A stretch of DNA of 64,000 nucleotides from Deinandra increscens subsp. villosa. Taxonomy: Eukaryota > Streptophyta > Magnoliopsida > Asterales > Asteraceae. Shown here one piece after another: positions 32,200-44,007 of this stretch. Position 1 is the stretch's first letter. Each line of letters opens with the position of its first letter. Below the pieces are notes generated by a model. It was not told the origin of the DNA and did no database searches. It was given only the letters and a program-made list of their open reading frames with translations. The position numbers and the translations under genes were made by a program. The DNA lies in the NCBI GenBank assembly GCA_039602395.1, contig JBCNJP010000023.1, positions 32,099,061 through 32,163,060 of the forward strand, written 5' to 3'.

Positions 32200-32391
32200 T
32201 GTTAGAGCATTTTGTGTTGTCTAGTGCTAGGTCTTGGTATTTTGAATATGTAATTTATAAGTTTGTATTTTATAGTTCCAGCGGATCAGTGGCGGACCAA
32301 GTGGTACGCCGGACCACCTGGTACGCTAGTAAGTTGGTCCGCTGGCCAGTCTCTATATATAGGTTTCAGTTTGATTCGGAGAGTGTGAGTG
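32200..32391 (+). repeat. Left LTR of element C, first 192 bp only
   Basis: Begins TGTTAGAGCATTTTG and matches 33730-33923 closely, including TGGTCCGCTGGCCAGTCTCT and a TATATATAGG TATA box, then stops at GAGTGAGG. Confidence 0.92.
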
Positions 32392-33710
32392 AGGAGGAAA
32401 CTTGCAGAGAAGAAGAGGATGTTATGAAATTTTTAAATGATGACCCTGATAATCCAGAAGGTGGTGCTAGTGGTGCTGGTACTGGTACTGATGCAGCAGG
32501 AACATCAGCTGCTACTGCTGGTACAGCCACAACAGCTCAGGGGGAGTCTGCGGATAAAGAGATATATGATGTGACTCCGGTTTCAAGGGTTGAAATGAAA
32601 GAGGGAGAGTTTGTTAATCCCTTCACTAAAGAGCAGCTGGCAGCCATATTTGCTTTAAATGTGGACGATGTTGATAAGGTGCCAGTTGCTGATCCATACC
32701 AGGAAGATGATTTAGAAGAAGAAGTGGTGTTTGAAGATGAACAGGTGGAAGTGGAAGATATGACGGCTGAAGAATATCCCAATGATCCAACGATGTATGG
32801 GAATTTTTCTGATAACGACTATTCTGAGGGTTTTAATTTCTTCGGTAAAGACAGTGAAGAGAAGGTTGAAACAGAGAATCAATCAGAACAACCTGAAACA
32901 TCTGAGTCTGTTGATATGTCCGAAGAAGAGGAAAAGAACCTGTTGTTTGAAGCTTGGTTAAAAGAACAAAGAGCAAAGAAGTTTCCAGTTCAAGTTGAAA
33001 AGTCTTTAACGATTGTTGATCAGAAAAGGTATTTTGACAGAAAAGGAAGACAAGCTTCTGGAAAGATTATTAGCTGGATGTATGATTCTGAACTCAAATG
33101 CTATGCTATCAAAAAGGAGTTTGGGATTATATATCTGAAGAATGCTTCAAGGTTCAACACATTACCTGTTTGTGACGTGAGGGATTTGTCTAGAAGTCCA
33201 TTTTTGAATCATGGAGGAAATCTTTTGGCTGCTGTGTTTAAAGAGAAGTTAATTGAAGAGTGTCAAGGAAGATTCAGGTTTTTGACTCCTCAAAGACCAA
33301 ATTATTCTGAGCATCCAACAGATATTCATCCTATCACAGGCAGACTAGTAGTGATTCTGAAATATAAGAAGCCAGTTCAGCTCAAGAAGATACCTTTAAA
33401 AATGCTGGAACAGGACTTCATCAAAACATTGAGGTGGTGGTATTATGATGAAGTTTCTGGAGAAGCTGTAATTGTGATCAAAGAAGATAACAAGGTTGTG
33501 AGAATCTACGACCCAATGTCCTTGATAAATCTGTCGAAGAATGATATTGAAAAGCTGCATTCTAACAAGATTCTGTACAAGCCTGAATGTTTTGATCAAG
33601 CAATGCAATTTCAGAAGGTTATAAATGTTTGCTTTGGAGGTGGGATACACGCTGGAAATAACAGAAGAAGGGATTGGAAGAAGACAGAGTCAAGAGTTTC
33701 TGAAGACTAG
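32392..33710 (+). pseudogene. Element C additional ORF, C-terminal fragment
   Basis: An open frame runs from the LTR into this segment; the first internal Met is at 32424 (MKFLNDDPDNPEGG). It has an Ala/Thr/Gly-rich stretch and a long acidic region. A C-terminal globular part follows, with KRYFDRKGRQASGKIISWMY, YAIKKEFGIIYLKNASRFNT and FIKTLRWWYYDEVSGEAVIV. It ends at a stop just before the polypurine tract, the usual place of the additional ORF. It is a different subfamily from that of B and D. No function can be assigned. Confidence 0.65.
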
Positions 33711-33729
33711 CACAAGACAAGGGGGAGTT

Positions 33730-34081
33730 TGTTAGAGCATTTTGTGTTGTCTAGTGCTAGGTCTTGGTATTTTGAATATGTAATTTATAAGTTTGTATTT
33801 TATAGTTCCAGCGGATCAGTGGCGGACCAGGTGGTACGCCGGACCACCTGGTACGCTAGTAAGTTGGTCCGCTGGCCAGTCTCTATATATAGGTTCCAGT
33901 TTGATTCAGAGAGTGTGAGTGAGGTCTGAGCTTCTTAACTGTGTGTTTTTACTAGTGTAACCTGAATACTCTCTGTACTCTCTGTTTACGAGCTGTGATC
34001 AATATAAAGAAGATTATTTACCTCGTGGTGTCCAAATCCGATTGTAATAATGCACTAGCAAGATCGATTACGTGTTTTACA
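33730..34081 (+). repeat. Right LTR of element C
   Basis: 352 bp from TGTTAGAGC to GTGTTTTACA, with TATA box CTATATATAGG. Its 3' half recurs at 39495-39664. Confidence 0.9.
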
Positions 34082-34092
34082 TAGTCTCTTAA

Positions 34093-34592
34093 NNNNNNNN
34101 NNNNNNNNNNNNNNNNNNNNNNNNNNNNNNNNNNNNNNNNNNNNNNNNNNNNNNNNNNNNNNNNNNNNNNNNNNNNNNNNNNNNNNNNNNNNNNNNNNNN
34201 NNNNNNNNNNNNNNNNNNNNNNNNNNNNNNNNNNNNNNNNNNNNNNNNNNNNNNNNNNNNNNNNNNNNNNNNNNNNNNNNNNNNNNNNNNNNNNNNNNNN
34301 NNNNNNNNNNNNNNNNNNNNNNNNNNNNNNNNNNNNNNNNNNNNNNNNNNNNNNNNNNNNNNNNNNNNNNNNNNNNNNNNNNNNNNNNNNNNNNNNNNNN
34401 NNNNNNNNNNNNNNNNNNNNNNNNNNNNNNNNNNNNNNNNNNNNNNNNNNNNNNNNNNNNNNNNNNNNNNNNNNNNNNNNNNNNNNNNNNNNNNNNNNNN
34501 NNNNNNNNNNNNNNNNNNNNNNNNNNNNNNNNNNNNNNNNNNNNNNNNNNNNNNNNNNNNNNNNNNNNNNNNNNNNNNNNNNNNNNNNNNNN
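34093..34592. other. Assembly gap of 500 Ns
   Basis: Exactly 500 N characters, probably a scaffold gap of unknown true size. Continuity of elements across it cannot be assumed. Confidence 0.99.
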
Positions 34593-35085
34593 TGAATGCT
34601 CATCTCGCCACCAGAATGCTTGACATCTTCCAATTATCAGACGTCTATGCAAAAATGCAAGGGATAATGAGTTTGTCCAGAGCTGAGCTCCTGCTAAGAA
34701 TGAGCATAGAACCAAAAGTGCTCGAGCATGGACTGATCTCTGAAACTCAGGTTGATGAAGACATTGAAGAAAACACAACCAGTCCAATAAAGTTTGTGAT
34801 TTAGGAAGAAGAAGAAAAACACTTCTATATTCACAGGGCAGATAGTAGCTTCACAACCATAAAGAAATTAATGTTCAAGATCAGTGGAATGAACAAGATT
34901 GGGAAGCTCTGCAACATGCTAAGGTCACCATGACCAGCATGAGTGATCTTTCAAAGGATGTGAATGCAGGGGTTAAGGTCTTCGACAAGTAGGTTAAGAA
35001 GAAGAAACTTTTTGGGTACAAGTCAATTTTGAAGATGAACTTTGACTTAGAAGTATAATTTGACAGCATCAGCTTAGGGGGAGAT
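34593..35085 (+). pseudogene. Degenerate C-terminal fragment of an additional ORF
   Basis: The frame from about 34616 gives LSRAELLLRMSIEPKVLEHG and SPIKFVI, a stop, then EEEEKHFYIHRADSSFTTIK. This parallels the C-terminal domain of the element B and D ORFs (SRAEHMLRLIIEPTVLECGM, EIKFIIWEEEEKLFYIHRAD). It is followed by a polypurine tract (CTTAGGGGGAGAT) adjoining the LTR at 35086. It is the tail of another copy cut by the gap. Confidence 0.7.
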
Positions 35086-35371
35086 TGTAAGGAACTTCAA
35101 TTTTGAAGAATTCCGGCTGAACTCTAGTTTTGACAATTCCGGTTGAAGTTGAAGCGGAACTACCACTTCAAGCGGAATAACAAGTTCAAGCGGAAAGAAG
35201 CAGTTTTGTCACTTAGTGAATATTCCGGGTGAACTCGATTATCCATCAAATAATGAGTTCAACCTGACTTTTCCTGAGATGTCTTTTCAGCAGTCCCATC
35301 CTGCAAAAGCTTCTCGTATGCTTCCACATCTGCCCAAGCGCTCTCCAAAAGTAGATTGTTGCTGTCAACAC
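35086..35371 (+). repeat. Left LTR fragment of element D
   Basis: Matches 37062-37313 and continues into the part seen at 39675-39709, ending at GTTGCTGTCAACAC where internal sequence begins. Carries several TTCAAGCGGAA words. Confidence 0.88.
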
Positions 35372-36968
35372 ATAGCAGAAATGGCCGAAACCCTCATAAT
35401 CTTAAGGAGCACTGAACCAACCCAAGCGGAAGAACCTGTTCAAACTGAATTCCCTAAAACAATTCAACAGGTGGTTCAAACTCCAGAGGCTGAAGCCATA
35501 CAGAAGATGGTAGAAGATGCCAAGAGAATAGCAGAGGATGAGAGGCTTGCTAAAGAAATTCAAGAGGAATTTGATCTTTACATGCAAAATTCTGTATTTG
35601 AAAATTTACTGGAAGAGGCAAAGACCAGGTCTTTCAACTGGAGAATGAAGGATTATGATTTGGATGCTGTGACTGAAGCCGATAGGCAGAGGCTAATCTC
35701 CATTGCCTCTCATTTGCCTACCAAGCTGGTAAAGAGTGATGAGAATTATCAACTGTTGAAAAGGGTAAAAAGGGCATTTGTGGTCAGAAACATAAGAACT
35801 GAAGAAGAGGTAGCTCAAATGAAAGTCAAAGAACTATGCCAATTGTATTGACTCAATTTTTCATAAGCTAAAAGGAGATATAGTTGCTGTCAACCCAAAG
35901 CTTGTGATGCCTGCACCTTCAGAACTCACCTCAGGTATGTCAACTCACTTAAATGTTAAACCTGAGATCACTGATGATGCAGATATCCCTCCTCCACCTT
36001 CCTTCATATATGACCCAAATCCTATGCCTACATCAGTTCCATCCCCTCTACATTCTCTAGCCATCATTCCATACCAACCTCCCAAAATCTCCAAGAAAGT
36101 AGCCGCCAAACTTGCCAATCCAAAATTCAGAGCTGACAATTTCACACCCATCATTCCTTTCAAGAAGAAGCCTCCTCCTACTATGGACTTTTCTGATATC
36201 TTTCCACCTACCCCACCTTCTAGCCCAACTCCTGAAGCCAGTAAACCACTCTCACAAACCTCACTTCCTCCACTCACCATCAATGAACCCTCCACCACCA
36301 TCACCAAACCTACTGAAGTTCAAGCTAGCCCTTCTTCATCTGACAGAGGCAAGAAACCCATTGTGCCAGAAACTACTGTTGACTCTGATGAAGAAAGATC
36401 GGTCAGGAAAAGGAAGCTGATGCATACCAAGAGTAAAAGAAATCAAAAACAAAAGAGAAGAGCTCCACCCAGCAAAATACAAATTGTAGGTTGGACAGTG
36501 GATGAAGCCACATTTGATTTCACTTTTACCATGGCTAGTGGCATAACTCAAGTGGTAAATGTTCACAAGGCAACTTCTCAACTCACTTTGCTGCAAATAC
36601 CAGACATCATTCTAAAGCTCAGAGAAATTATGAATCCTTCAAGAGCAGAGCACATGTTAAGGCTTATCATTGAGCCAACTGTGCTGGAATGTGGAATGCT
36701 CTACAGAAGCAATTTAGATGATGAATCAGCAGGAGAAGAAGATGAAATGCCCACTAGTGAAATAAAATTTATCATTTGGGAAGAGGAGGAGAAGCTCTTC
36801 TATATTCATAGAGCTGATGGCACCTTTACAATCCATGAGTCCATTTCTGTTCAAGAAGAATGGAACGAAATGGACTGGGATTCAATTAAACACGTAAAGG
36901 TGACCAAAACAAACACCAAAGAGCTATCTCAGAATCTTGATGCCGGCATCAGAACTACGGACAAGTAG
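35372..36968 (+). pseudogene. Element D additional ORF, 3' part
   Basis: The open frame runs from inside the LTR fragment through MAETLIILRSTEPTQAEEPV, EEFDLYMQNSVFENLLEEAK and DADIPPPPSFIYDPNPMPTS to the C-terminal domain GWTVDEATFDFTFTMASGIT and EKLFYIHRADGTFTIHES. A small frameshift near 35848 separates the two halves (stop at 35851, resumption by 35904). It has only one copy of the helix-rich module that is duplicated in element B. It ends 90 bp before the LTR. Function is unknown. Confidence 0.75.
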
Positions 36969-37061
36969 AACAAGGTGAAGAAGATTTTTGGGTACAAGTC
37001 AATTTTGAAGAAGAACTTTGACTTAGAAGAATAATTTGACAGCATCAGCTTAGGGGGAGAT

Positions 37062-37313
37062 TGTAAGGAACTTCAATTTTGAAGTTTTCCGGCTGAACTC
37101 AAGTTTTGACAGTTCCGGCTGAAGTTGAAGCGGAACTACAACTTCAAGCGGAACAACAAGTTCAAGCGGAAAGAAGCAATTTTGTCACTTAGTGAATATT
37201 CCGGGTGAACTCGATTATCCATCAGATAATGACTTCAACCTGACTTTTCCTGAGAAGTCTTTTCAGCAATCCCATCCTGCAAAAGCTTCTCGTATGCTTC
37301 TATATCTGCCCAA
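37062..37313 (+). repeat. Right LTR of element D, first part
   Basis: Starts TGTAAGGAAC after CTTAGGGGGAGAT and ends CTGCCCAA at the E insertion. Confidence 0.88.
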
Positions 37314-37846
37314 TGTTAGAGCATTTTTTATGTGACGTGTGTGTATCTCAGTTAGTTTCGTTAGTGATGTTTAGTTAGAATTGTTAATTCATGTTATAGG
37401 GTAGTTAGTGTAATTCATTGTTAGTTGAGGGGCTTTATTATGAATCATTATATCTCATATATATGAGATATATTGATTATAGTTTCTACACACCATTTGA
37501 AGGAGCTGCAAACGGATCAAGATTTGAAGCCAGCGTATCATACATTTGCCAACCAGCGTACCAAAGTTCACTATATATATCAGTTGATCCGTAGCTCACA
37601 ACAATTTTCTCATAACCGTTTTCCCGAGTTTATCATCTAGAGAGAGAAATTTTTGATCATGAATCTTTGAGAGTTTTGTGTATTAGATCATGATTAGGTG
37701 TTAGATTCGAGTTCATATCTTGTAATCACTGATCGATTTGAGCTATAAACTGAGATTTATTTACCTTTTGTGTTCTTGAGTTTTCGGTGATCTTTCGGTC
37801 TAAATTCGGTGTACAAATCACTAGATCGGGACAAATTGCTTTTATA
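37314..37846 (+). repeat. LTR of composite E
   Basis: Begins TGTTAGAGCATTTTTTATG. The 3' border is placed by the primer site at 37847. Only the first 15 or so bases resemble the C-type LTR. Confidence 0.75.
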
Positions 37847-37860
37847 ATTGGTATCAGAGC

Positions 37861-39348
37861 AATCCAGGCTGTGATTCTATGCGTTTTTGGATCGAATTTG
37901 AGCTTAAATCTGGAGAATTGGTTCGAGTTTGACTTTTTCGAAGTCAAACTGTTGTGTTTAATCCTGAAATTAAACCTCAATTCGAGTTTTTTTTGTGCTA
38001 TTTCTTGATTTCAGTCGTTTTCTTTTATCAATACGCACCTATAGCAAGTCTTAGATCTCATTTTCATTGAGTTTAGATCGGAATCACGTTTTCACAGGAA
38101 GTTCACGTGTTCTTCATACTCAACAATGGCAGATCTTCGATTTCTTGATGTTTTTGGATGAAATCAGTTGCTACACATTTAGTTTGATTGTACGAAGCTA
38201 ATGCAACAAGAATTTTTGATTTTCATCAACGTTTGATCCGTTTACATATTTGAAGTTCACGTTCATTCGCCGGAGCAAGTGTTTTCAGCCTGAAAATCAA
38301 ATCGAAACATATAAACAATGGTGCTTGTTTGATTCGGTTAGTCGATATGAGTTCAGTGCAACTTTCAGAATCGATTTTCGTTGAGTATTGATCGAGATAT
38401 CGTCGTTTAAAATCTGTGAATCTTCACCGGGAAAAAGTTTTCGTCGCCAAAATTTCTGTTTTCGCCGGAAAAATTGGTTATCCGGTGGTACTGGTTCGTG
38501 GTAACTGCTTTTTGGTACGCCAGTTGTGACGGTGGTGATTTCTGGTTCGATCCGTGTGTTCTCCGTGTTCTGGTTCGCAAGGATTATGGTTCCTAACGTT
38601 AATTACAAGTTCGCCGGAGTCATCCTCCTCTGGTTCGAAAAAAAAATAATAATAATGAACGATTTCTGTTTCTCTCGACTATTTTGTCGGGTAGTTAAAA
38701 AAACTTAAATAAAAAAATAAATAAACTTCATATTTTGAACAAATTCGTTTATCAGAGTTCTAACATGTTCATCCTCGTTAAATGTTCGAATACGGTTTCT
38801 TAAATCTTCACCGAAACATATCGACAATACATCTAGTTTGGATCGTCTTTTAATTTTACACACAACGGTGTTCTCATTTTCATGTTTCGATCAAAATTAA
38901 AGAAGTTATGATCAATTAAAGTTTGGTTTGAAGTTTTTTTTTAAAATTCTACATTCATTCGTACGATTTTTTTTTTAAAATAATTGAAATTTTCAATTTG
39001 AACCCTCTGTAATTGAATATTTTTGTTTTAAATCATATGCGAAGTTAAAAAAAAATTTGAAGTTGAAGGACCGACTCATACGGTGAATTGAGATTAAAAA
39101 AGAAAAAGTTGGGACACATCGGGTTTATTCATTGAAAATTTACTCTGAAGGTTTTTCAAGACGGTGATTTACAAGGGCTTAACGTTTGAAATTAAAGAGT
39201 TCAGATTTATACCTCAAGAGATTTGCACAATTTGTTGTAACAAAAAGGTTCGAGTTTTTTTTTCACCAAGATTTTTGTTTACTCATAAAGATTCAGATTA
39301 CCATTTCAAGATTTAAGTGGTTCTTCAAAAAATTTGAGACAAACGAAG
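37861..39348 (+). other. Leader of composite E
   Basis: No ORF of note. T-rich sequence with repeated TTCGCCGGA/GGTTCG words near 38450-38640. Confidence 0.5.
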
Positions 39349-39504
39349 ATGGGTTACAACACTGGTTCTTCCATTTATTCATATTATTCTCTGGGAAAAT
39401 TTCAATTGATTGAAAGCGAAGTTCCAATGCTTCTTCATTTTGATGATTATTGCAATTGGAAAGATCAATTTGCAGAGTTTGTGGTTGGAATATTAGGTGA
39501 GTGA
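39349..39504 (+). pseudogene. Composite E gag N-terminus, truncated
   Basis: ATG at 39349 gives 51 codons, including LIESEVPMLLHFDDYCNWKD, the Copia gag N-terminal pattern (compare KVPKLLKLEDYQNWKKRF of the Gag-only element). The frame leaves gag at the LTR junction and stops at 39502-39504. Confidence 0.7.
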
Positions 39505-39664
39505 GGTCTGAGCTTTCTTAAGTGTGTGTTTTACATGGTGTAACATGAATACTCGCTGTAATTTCTGTTTACAAGCTGTGATCAATATAGAGAAGATTAT
39601 TTACCTTGTGTTGTCCAAATCCGATTGTAATAATGCACTAGCAAGATCGATTACGTGTTTTACA
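39495..39664 (+). repeat. 3' half of a C-type LTR
   Basis: Matches 33915-34081 from GTGAGTGAGGTCTGAGC to TTACGTGTTTTACA with few differences. Confidence 0.9.
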
Positions 39665-39674
39665 AGTGGTATCC

Positions 39675-40073
39675 GCTCTCCAAAAGTAGATTGTTGCTGT
39701 CAACACGCAAGTCATTCCTATTGTCGAAGTTTATTCTTTTGGTAGTTTAGATTTGACTTTGTAATGTACGATCTAGATTAGATCACATGAGATCAATGGC
39801 TGTGATTGATCTCATCTGCACTATATATAACTTGTTTTCTCTCAGTTTACAAAGGATTGTGGTTATCACTTGTAATAGTGTAGCTTTGAGTTAATGCAAA
39901 TAGTGCCGAATATTCGATAACTCGTTGTCTCTACTATTCTGCAAATCAAGCATTTACATTATACAAGAACTCTAATTTGCTTAAGAAAAGTAAAATATAA
40001 CTTAATTCCGCAAGGTTATATTTGCAAGTAAAGGAAATTGTTTAAGTTTAACTCTGACTTATATCGATCCTAC
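39675..40073 (+). repeat. Right LTR of element D, second part
   Basis: Resumes at GCTCTCCAAAAGTAGATTG, contains the TATA-like CACTATATATAAC near 39820, and ends ATCGATCCTACA. Homologous on the opposite strand to the LTRs of A and B. Confidence 0.88.
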
Positions 40074-40646
40074 AATTTTGTACTCATTTGACTTTACTAA
40101 TAATTTACTTATCCTAGTAGTTCCTTGAAGACATTGGTGTTGAGAATCTTGTTGGGTTTGATTGCACGTTTCTTTCTTGTTATCATCGTTGAGGTAAGTA
40201 GCATTTTACCCTAGTTTAAGTATGTGTATGGTTGTAAATATGTTTATATGCATGTAGTTATGGTGTGTGTGTATTTGTATATATTCTAATGTAAATAACC
40301 CTTTAGACTATACCCGTTCAAAGTTTATCTGATAGAGATAAACTTTGGATTCTTCCCGTTTGGGACTGCCTTTTGATTATTCTATCTCATTTAGAATATG
40401 TATAGATTTTAACGTGTTGAGATTTAAAAAAAAACCAATATGATTGATGGCATTGTGATAGAATAATTTAAAAGGTGGGTTAGGATCCACCCCCAACGAA
40501 TATTATATTTCTATGTTAATGCATCATTGTTATTGTTTTTTCAACTGTATGCATCTTATATGATCGATGACATTGTGTGCTAATTGTTGATACCATTAAT
40601 TCATAAGCAATCTACATTCTAGCTAATGTTTATTAATAAAACAGAC
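40074..40646. other. Non-coding 5' region of the CACTA transposase gene
   Basis: AT-rich, no ORF. Probably promoter and 5' untranslated sequence of the transposase. Confidence 0.4.
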
Positions 40647-43600
40647 ATGACAATCGATAAGAGTTGGATTAGTTTGCGAAACCGGAATACTAAGCAATTC
40701 AAGGATGGTCTTGAACAATTTATAGAGATTGCCAAGAAACACGTCAACAGTCACGGGGAACCCTATTGCCCATGTAGAGGGTGTCACAATGGAAAACGAC
40801 AGAATACAAAAACAATCTATGCGCACGTAATTGACAAGGGATTTTCACAATCGTATAAGACATGGGTATATCACGGTGAGGAACATCCCAACACTGCGGC
40901 TATAGATGCCATCTCCAATCCCTATTTATTTAAATCAGGGTCTTCACCAACTGCCCCTGGCCCTGAGATGTTTGATGCAATTCAAGATGTTATGGACGCG
41001 TTTAATACAAATGAAAAAAAATGAAGATGAAGGTGGAACTAGTTTAGACCCGGAATTTGATGATTTGTTTAAAGAGTTGAATACCGAGTTATACCCTGGC
41101 TGTACGTGGTGGTCTTCCTTAAACTTCCTAGCAAAACTGATGCATATTAAAGTAATCTGCAAATGGACCAATAGTTCGTTTGACATGCTTTTAGAATTTT
41201 TAAAAGTTGCATTTCCGAGAGGAAACCATGTTCCAACGTCGTACTATGAATCGAAGAAGAAGATGAGAAAGATTGGGCCAGGCTATGAATCTATTCATGC
41301 TTGCGTAAACGACTGTGCTTTGTTTTGGAAGGAGAACTCATCTATGCAAAATTGCCCGGTTTGTAAGGAGAGCAGATGGGTTAACAAAAACACAAAGGGG
41401 AAGAAAGTTCCAAAGAAAGTGTTGCGTTACTTTCCTTTAACTCCACGGCTTCGAAGAAGGTATAGTTCTAGGTACACGGCGAAAGATATGACTTGGCATA
41501 AAACTGGACGCTCAACGGATGGTATTATGCGTCATCCGCTTGATGGGGAAGCATGGAAAATGTTTGATAAATGATATCCTAATTTTGCCATAGAACCAAG
41601 GAATGTTCGATTAGGTTTGGCTGCCGATGGCTTTAACCCGTTCGGTAATATGTCTTTGTCTTACAGTATGTGGCCAGTAATTCTCACAACATACAATACT
41701 CCACCATGGTTATGCATGAAAGAGTCTTCTTTCATGTTGACTTTGTTGATTCCTGGCCCTAAATCGCCAGGAAAGGATATTGATGTTTATCTAAGGCCTT
41801 TGGTGGATGAGTTGAAAACGTTGTGGACCGACGGAGTCCAGATGAGAGATGCTTCAACCAACACTGTATTCAGGATGCGCGCTGCATTGTTATGGACCAT
41901 CAACGATTATCCTGCTCGTAGTTATATGTCTGGTTGAAGTGGTCAAGGTTATTATGCATGCCCTACTTGTAACAAAGACACACCCTCGATGGCTGTAACC
42001 AATAAGATAGCTTATGTTGGCCACATACGTTTCTTGAGTAAAGATGATGAATTGAGGGATAGTTTATTGTTTAATGGGGAAACGGAAAGGGGAGATGCTC
42101 CCAAACGACTTAGTAGAAAGGAAATATTACAACAACTAGATAATGTCCCCGTTCTTGTTCCAGGAAAACATCCTAGCTATGGAGGAGGTAAGAAAAGAAA
42201 GTATAGTCCGGAAGAGTTGAATTGGAGAAAATACAACATCTTCTTCGAGCTTGATTATTGGTCTTTCCTTGAACTGAAACACAATCTTGATGTTATGCAT
42301 GTGGAGAAGAATGTGTGTGAGAGTTTTCTTGGTACTTTGCTGATGAACGAAAAATCAAAAGACACACCTAAAGCAAGAGAAGACTTGGAAAATATTGGGA
42401 TTCGTCCAAATCTATGGCTAAAGAAGGAAAATAACAGGCGCATCCAACCACATGCTCCATACGCTTTCAAAAAGGCTGACCGAGAACGCTTTTGTAAGTT
42501 TGTTAAAGAAGTGCGACTGCCCAATGGTTTTGGTTCGAACTTTAGAAGTAGGGTGCTTCCTAGCTTTTCGAATATAACCGGGTTAAAGTCTCATGATCAT
42601 CACATCCTAATGCAACGGTTGCTACCAATAGGAGTTCAAGCAGGCTTGCATGAAAATGTTTCCTCAACGATCACTGATCTTTGCATGTTCTTTAGAAAAA
42701 TTTATGCACGATCATTAGATGTTAAAGACATGAAAAAAGCAGAGAAGGATGTGATAAAGTTATTATGCAATTTAGAATTGATTTATCCTCCGGCATTTTT
42801 TGACATAATGGTTCATCTGATTCTCCATTTACCAAGAGAAGCTATTCTTGGGGGACCCGTATATATGAGATGGATGTATCCCTTTGAAAGATTAATGAAA
42901 ACACTGAAAGCATTTGTGAGAAACAAAGCTAAGCCCGAAGGCTCAATTGCAGAGGGTTATGTTGCAGAGGAGGCATTGACATTTTGCTCTATGTATCTTG
43001 AGGGCGTGCAAACCAAATTCAACCGCCCTGGTAGAAATGCTGACGATGGGATTCCAAAGCGGCAGTTAGCCGTGTTTTCATCACAATGCCGCCCAATGTC
43101 CAAGAAAATGTACAATTCATTTGATCGACAGTCCTGGAAGAAATTTGAATGGTTTGTGCTAAACAATTGTGATGAAGTTAAAGAGTACATAGATAAGTTT
43201 AAATTCGAGTTCCCGGCAAAAAAGGTAGAGGAAGAATTTTCAACTTGGTTTAGATTTAACGTAGATAAATTACCTATGCCTCCGGAACGTACTGACGAAT
43301 TAAAGGCACTGGCAAATGGTATTTTGAGCCCGTGTTCTTACACTGCTTGCATAGTCAATGGTGTTAGATTTGTGGTGCACAGTCGTGATATTCAAAGAAC
43401 TACTCAGAACAGTGGTGTTGTCACATTAGATGAAGATAAATATACATACTATGGTCAACTTGAGGACATTATAGAGTTGAAATATCTGAGTGGTTACTCG
43501 GTTGTACTATTTCGTTGTAAATGGTTTGACACGGCTAATAGTAGGTCGTTCAAGAAGAACCATGGCACATATATTGACATCAGCCGTGAAGCATATGCTG

Positions 43601-44007
43601 ATCAACCGTACATTTTAGCCACACAAGCTAAACAAGTGTTCTACCTTCAAGATCCTTCTCGGGCTAACGGCAATTGGAGGGTTGTTGAATACGTTCACCA
43701 TCGAAACATTTGGGACCATCCAAGTATAAGTGTTGCTAATGAGATAGATGTAGTGCATGACACTCAATCCTCTGGTTATAACTTGGTTGCACAATCCATT
43801 AATGGCGTACATAACACCGAACCATGTAACCTTTTTATCGACCTAGGCCCCTTGCCTATGCGGACGAGTGAAGGTGGCACCTCAAGTTCAACTGTTGTGT
43901 GCTTTTCCGATGAGGATGAGGATGAGGATGAGGATGAGGATGAGGATGACGATGACGATGACGATGGAGATGGAGATGTACAAATTTCTAGTGATGAATC
44001 AGATTGA
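40647..44007 (+). pseudogene. CACTA TNP2-like transposase with frameshift and two nonsense codons
   Basis: ATG at 40647 opens MTIDKSWISLRNRN, the transposase-associated domain with CPCRGCHNGKR. A run of eight A at 41013-41020 shifts the frame by one; the next frame carries GCTWWSSLNFLAKLMHIKVI and the TNP2 core (YESIHACVNDCALFWKENSS, CPVCKESRW). TGA codons at 41572-41574 and 41935-41937 interrupt FDK/YPNFAIEPRNVRLGLAAD and SG/SGQGYYACPTC. From 41989 the frame is open for 672 codons: LKHNLDVMHVEKNVCESFLG, a DUF4218-like block (DIMVHLILHLPREAILGGPV) and a DUF4216-like block (SGYSVVLFRCKWFD). It ends in an acidic run. The enzyme would cut and join element ends; this copy is dead. Confidence 0.9.
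43911..43975 (+). repeat. GATGAG/GATGAC microsatellite encoding the acidic tail
   Basis: In-frame hexamer and trimer repeats encode a run of Asp and Glu at the transposase C-terminus. Confidence 0.9.

Larger units (their letters stand above)
32200..34081 (+). mobile_element. Element C: internally deleted Copia element
   Basis: A truncated left LTR (32200-32391) is fused at GTGAGTGAGG to the 3' end of an additional ORF (to 33710). It is followed by a GGGGGAGTT polypurine tract and a full right LTR (33730-34081). Gag, pol and the primer site are missing. The right LTR is immediately followed by the N gap, so target duplications cannot be judged. Confidence 0.82.
37314..39673 (+). mobile_element. 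Composite insertion E: Copia LTR, leader and gag start joined to half of a C-type LTR
   Basis: 37314-37846 is an LTR beginning TGTTAGAGCATTTTTT. A primer site (ATTGGTATCAGAGC, 37847-37860), a 1.5-kb leader and the first 49 or so codons of gag follow. Around 39495 the sequence switches at GTGAGTGAGG into the 3' half of a C-type LTR (to 39664). AGTGGTATC, a primer-site stub, comes next, and then element D resumes at 39675. No target duplication is visible. Confidence 0.72.
35086..40073 (+). mobile_element. Element D: internally deleted SIRE-like Copia element with nested composite E
   Basis: The left LTR piece (35086-35371) joins directly to the additional ORF (35372-36968). Then come a polypurine tract and the right LTR, which is split into 37062-37313 and 39675-40073 by composite insertion E. 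The LTR starts TGTAAGGAAC and ends GATCCTACA, the same family as A and B but on the plus strand. Gag and pol are missing. Confidence 0.8.

Noticed and set aside
34055..34787. Minus-strand frames across the gap
   Set aside because: Most of their length is N; they carry no information.
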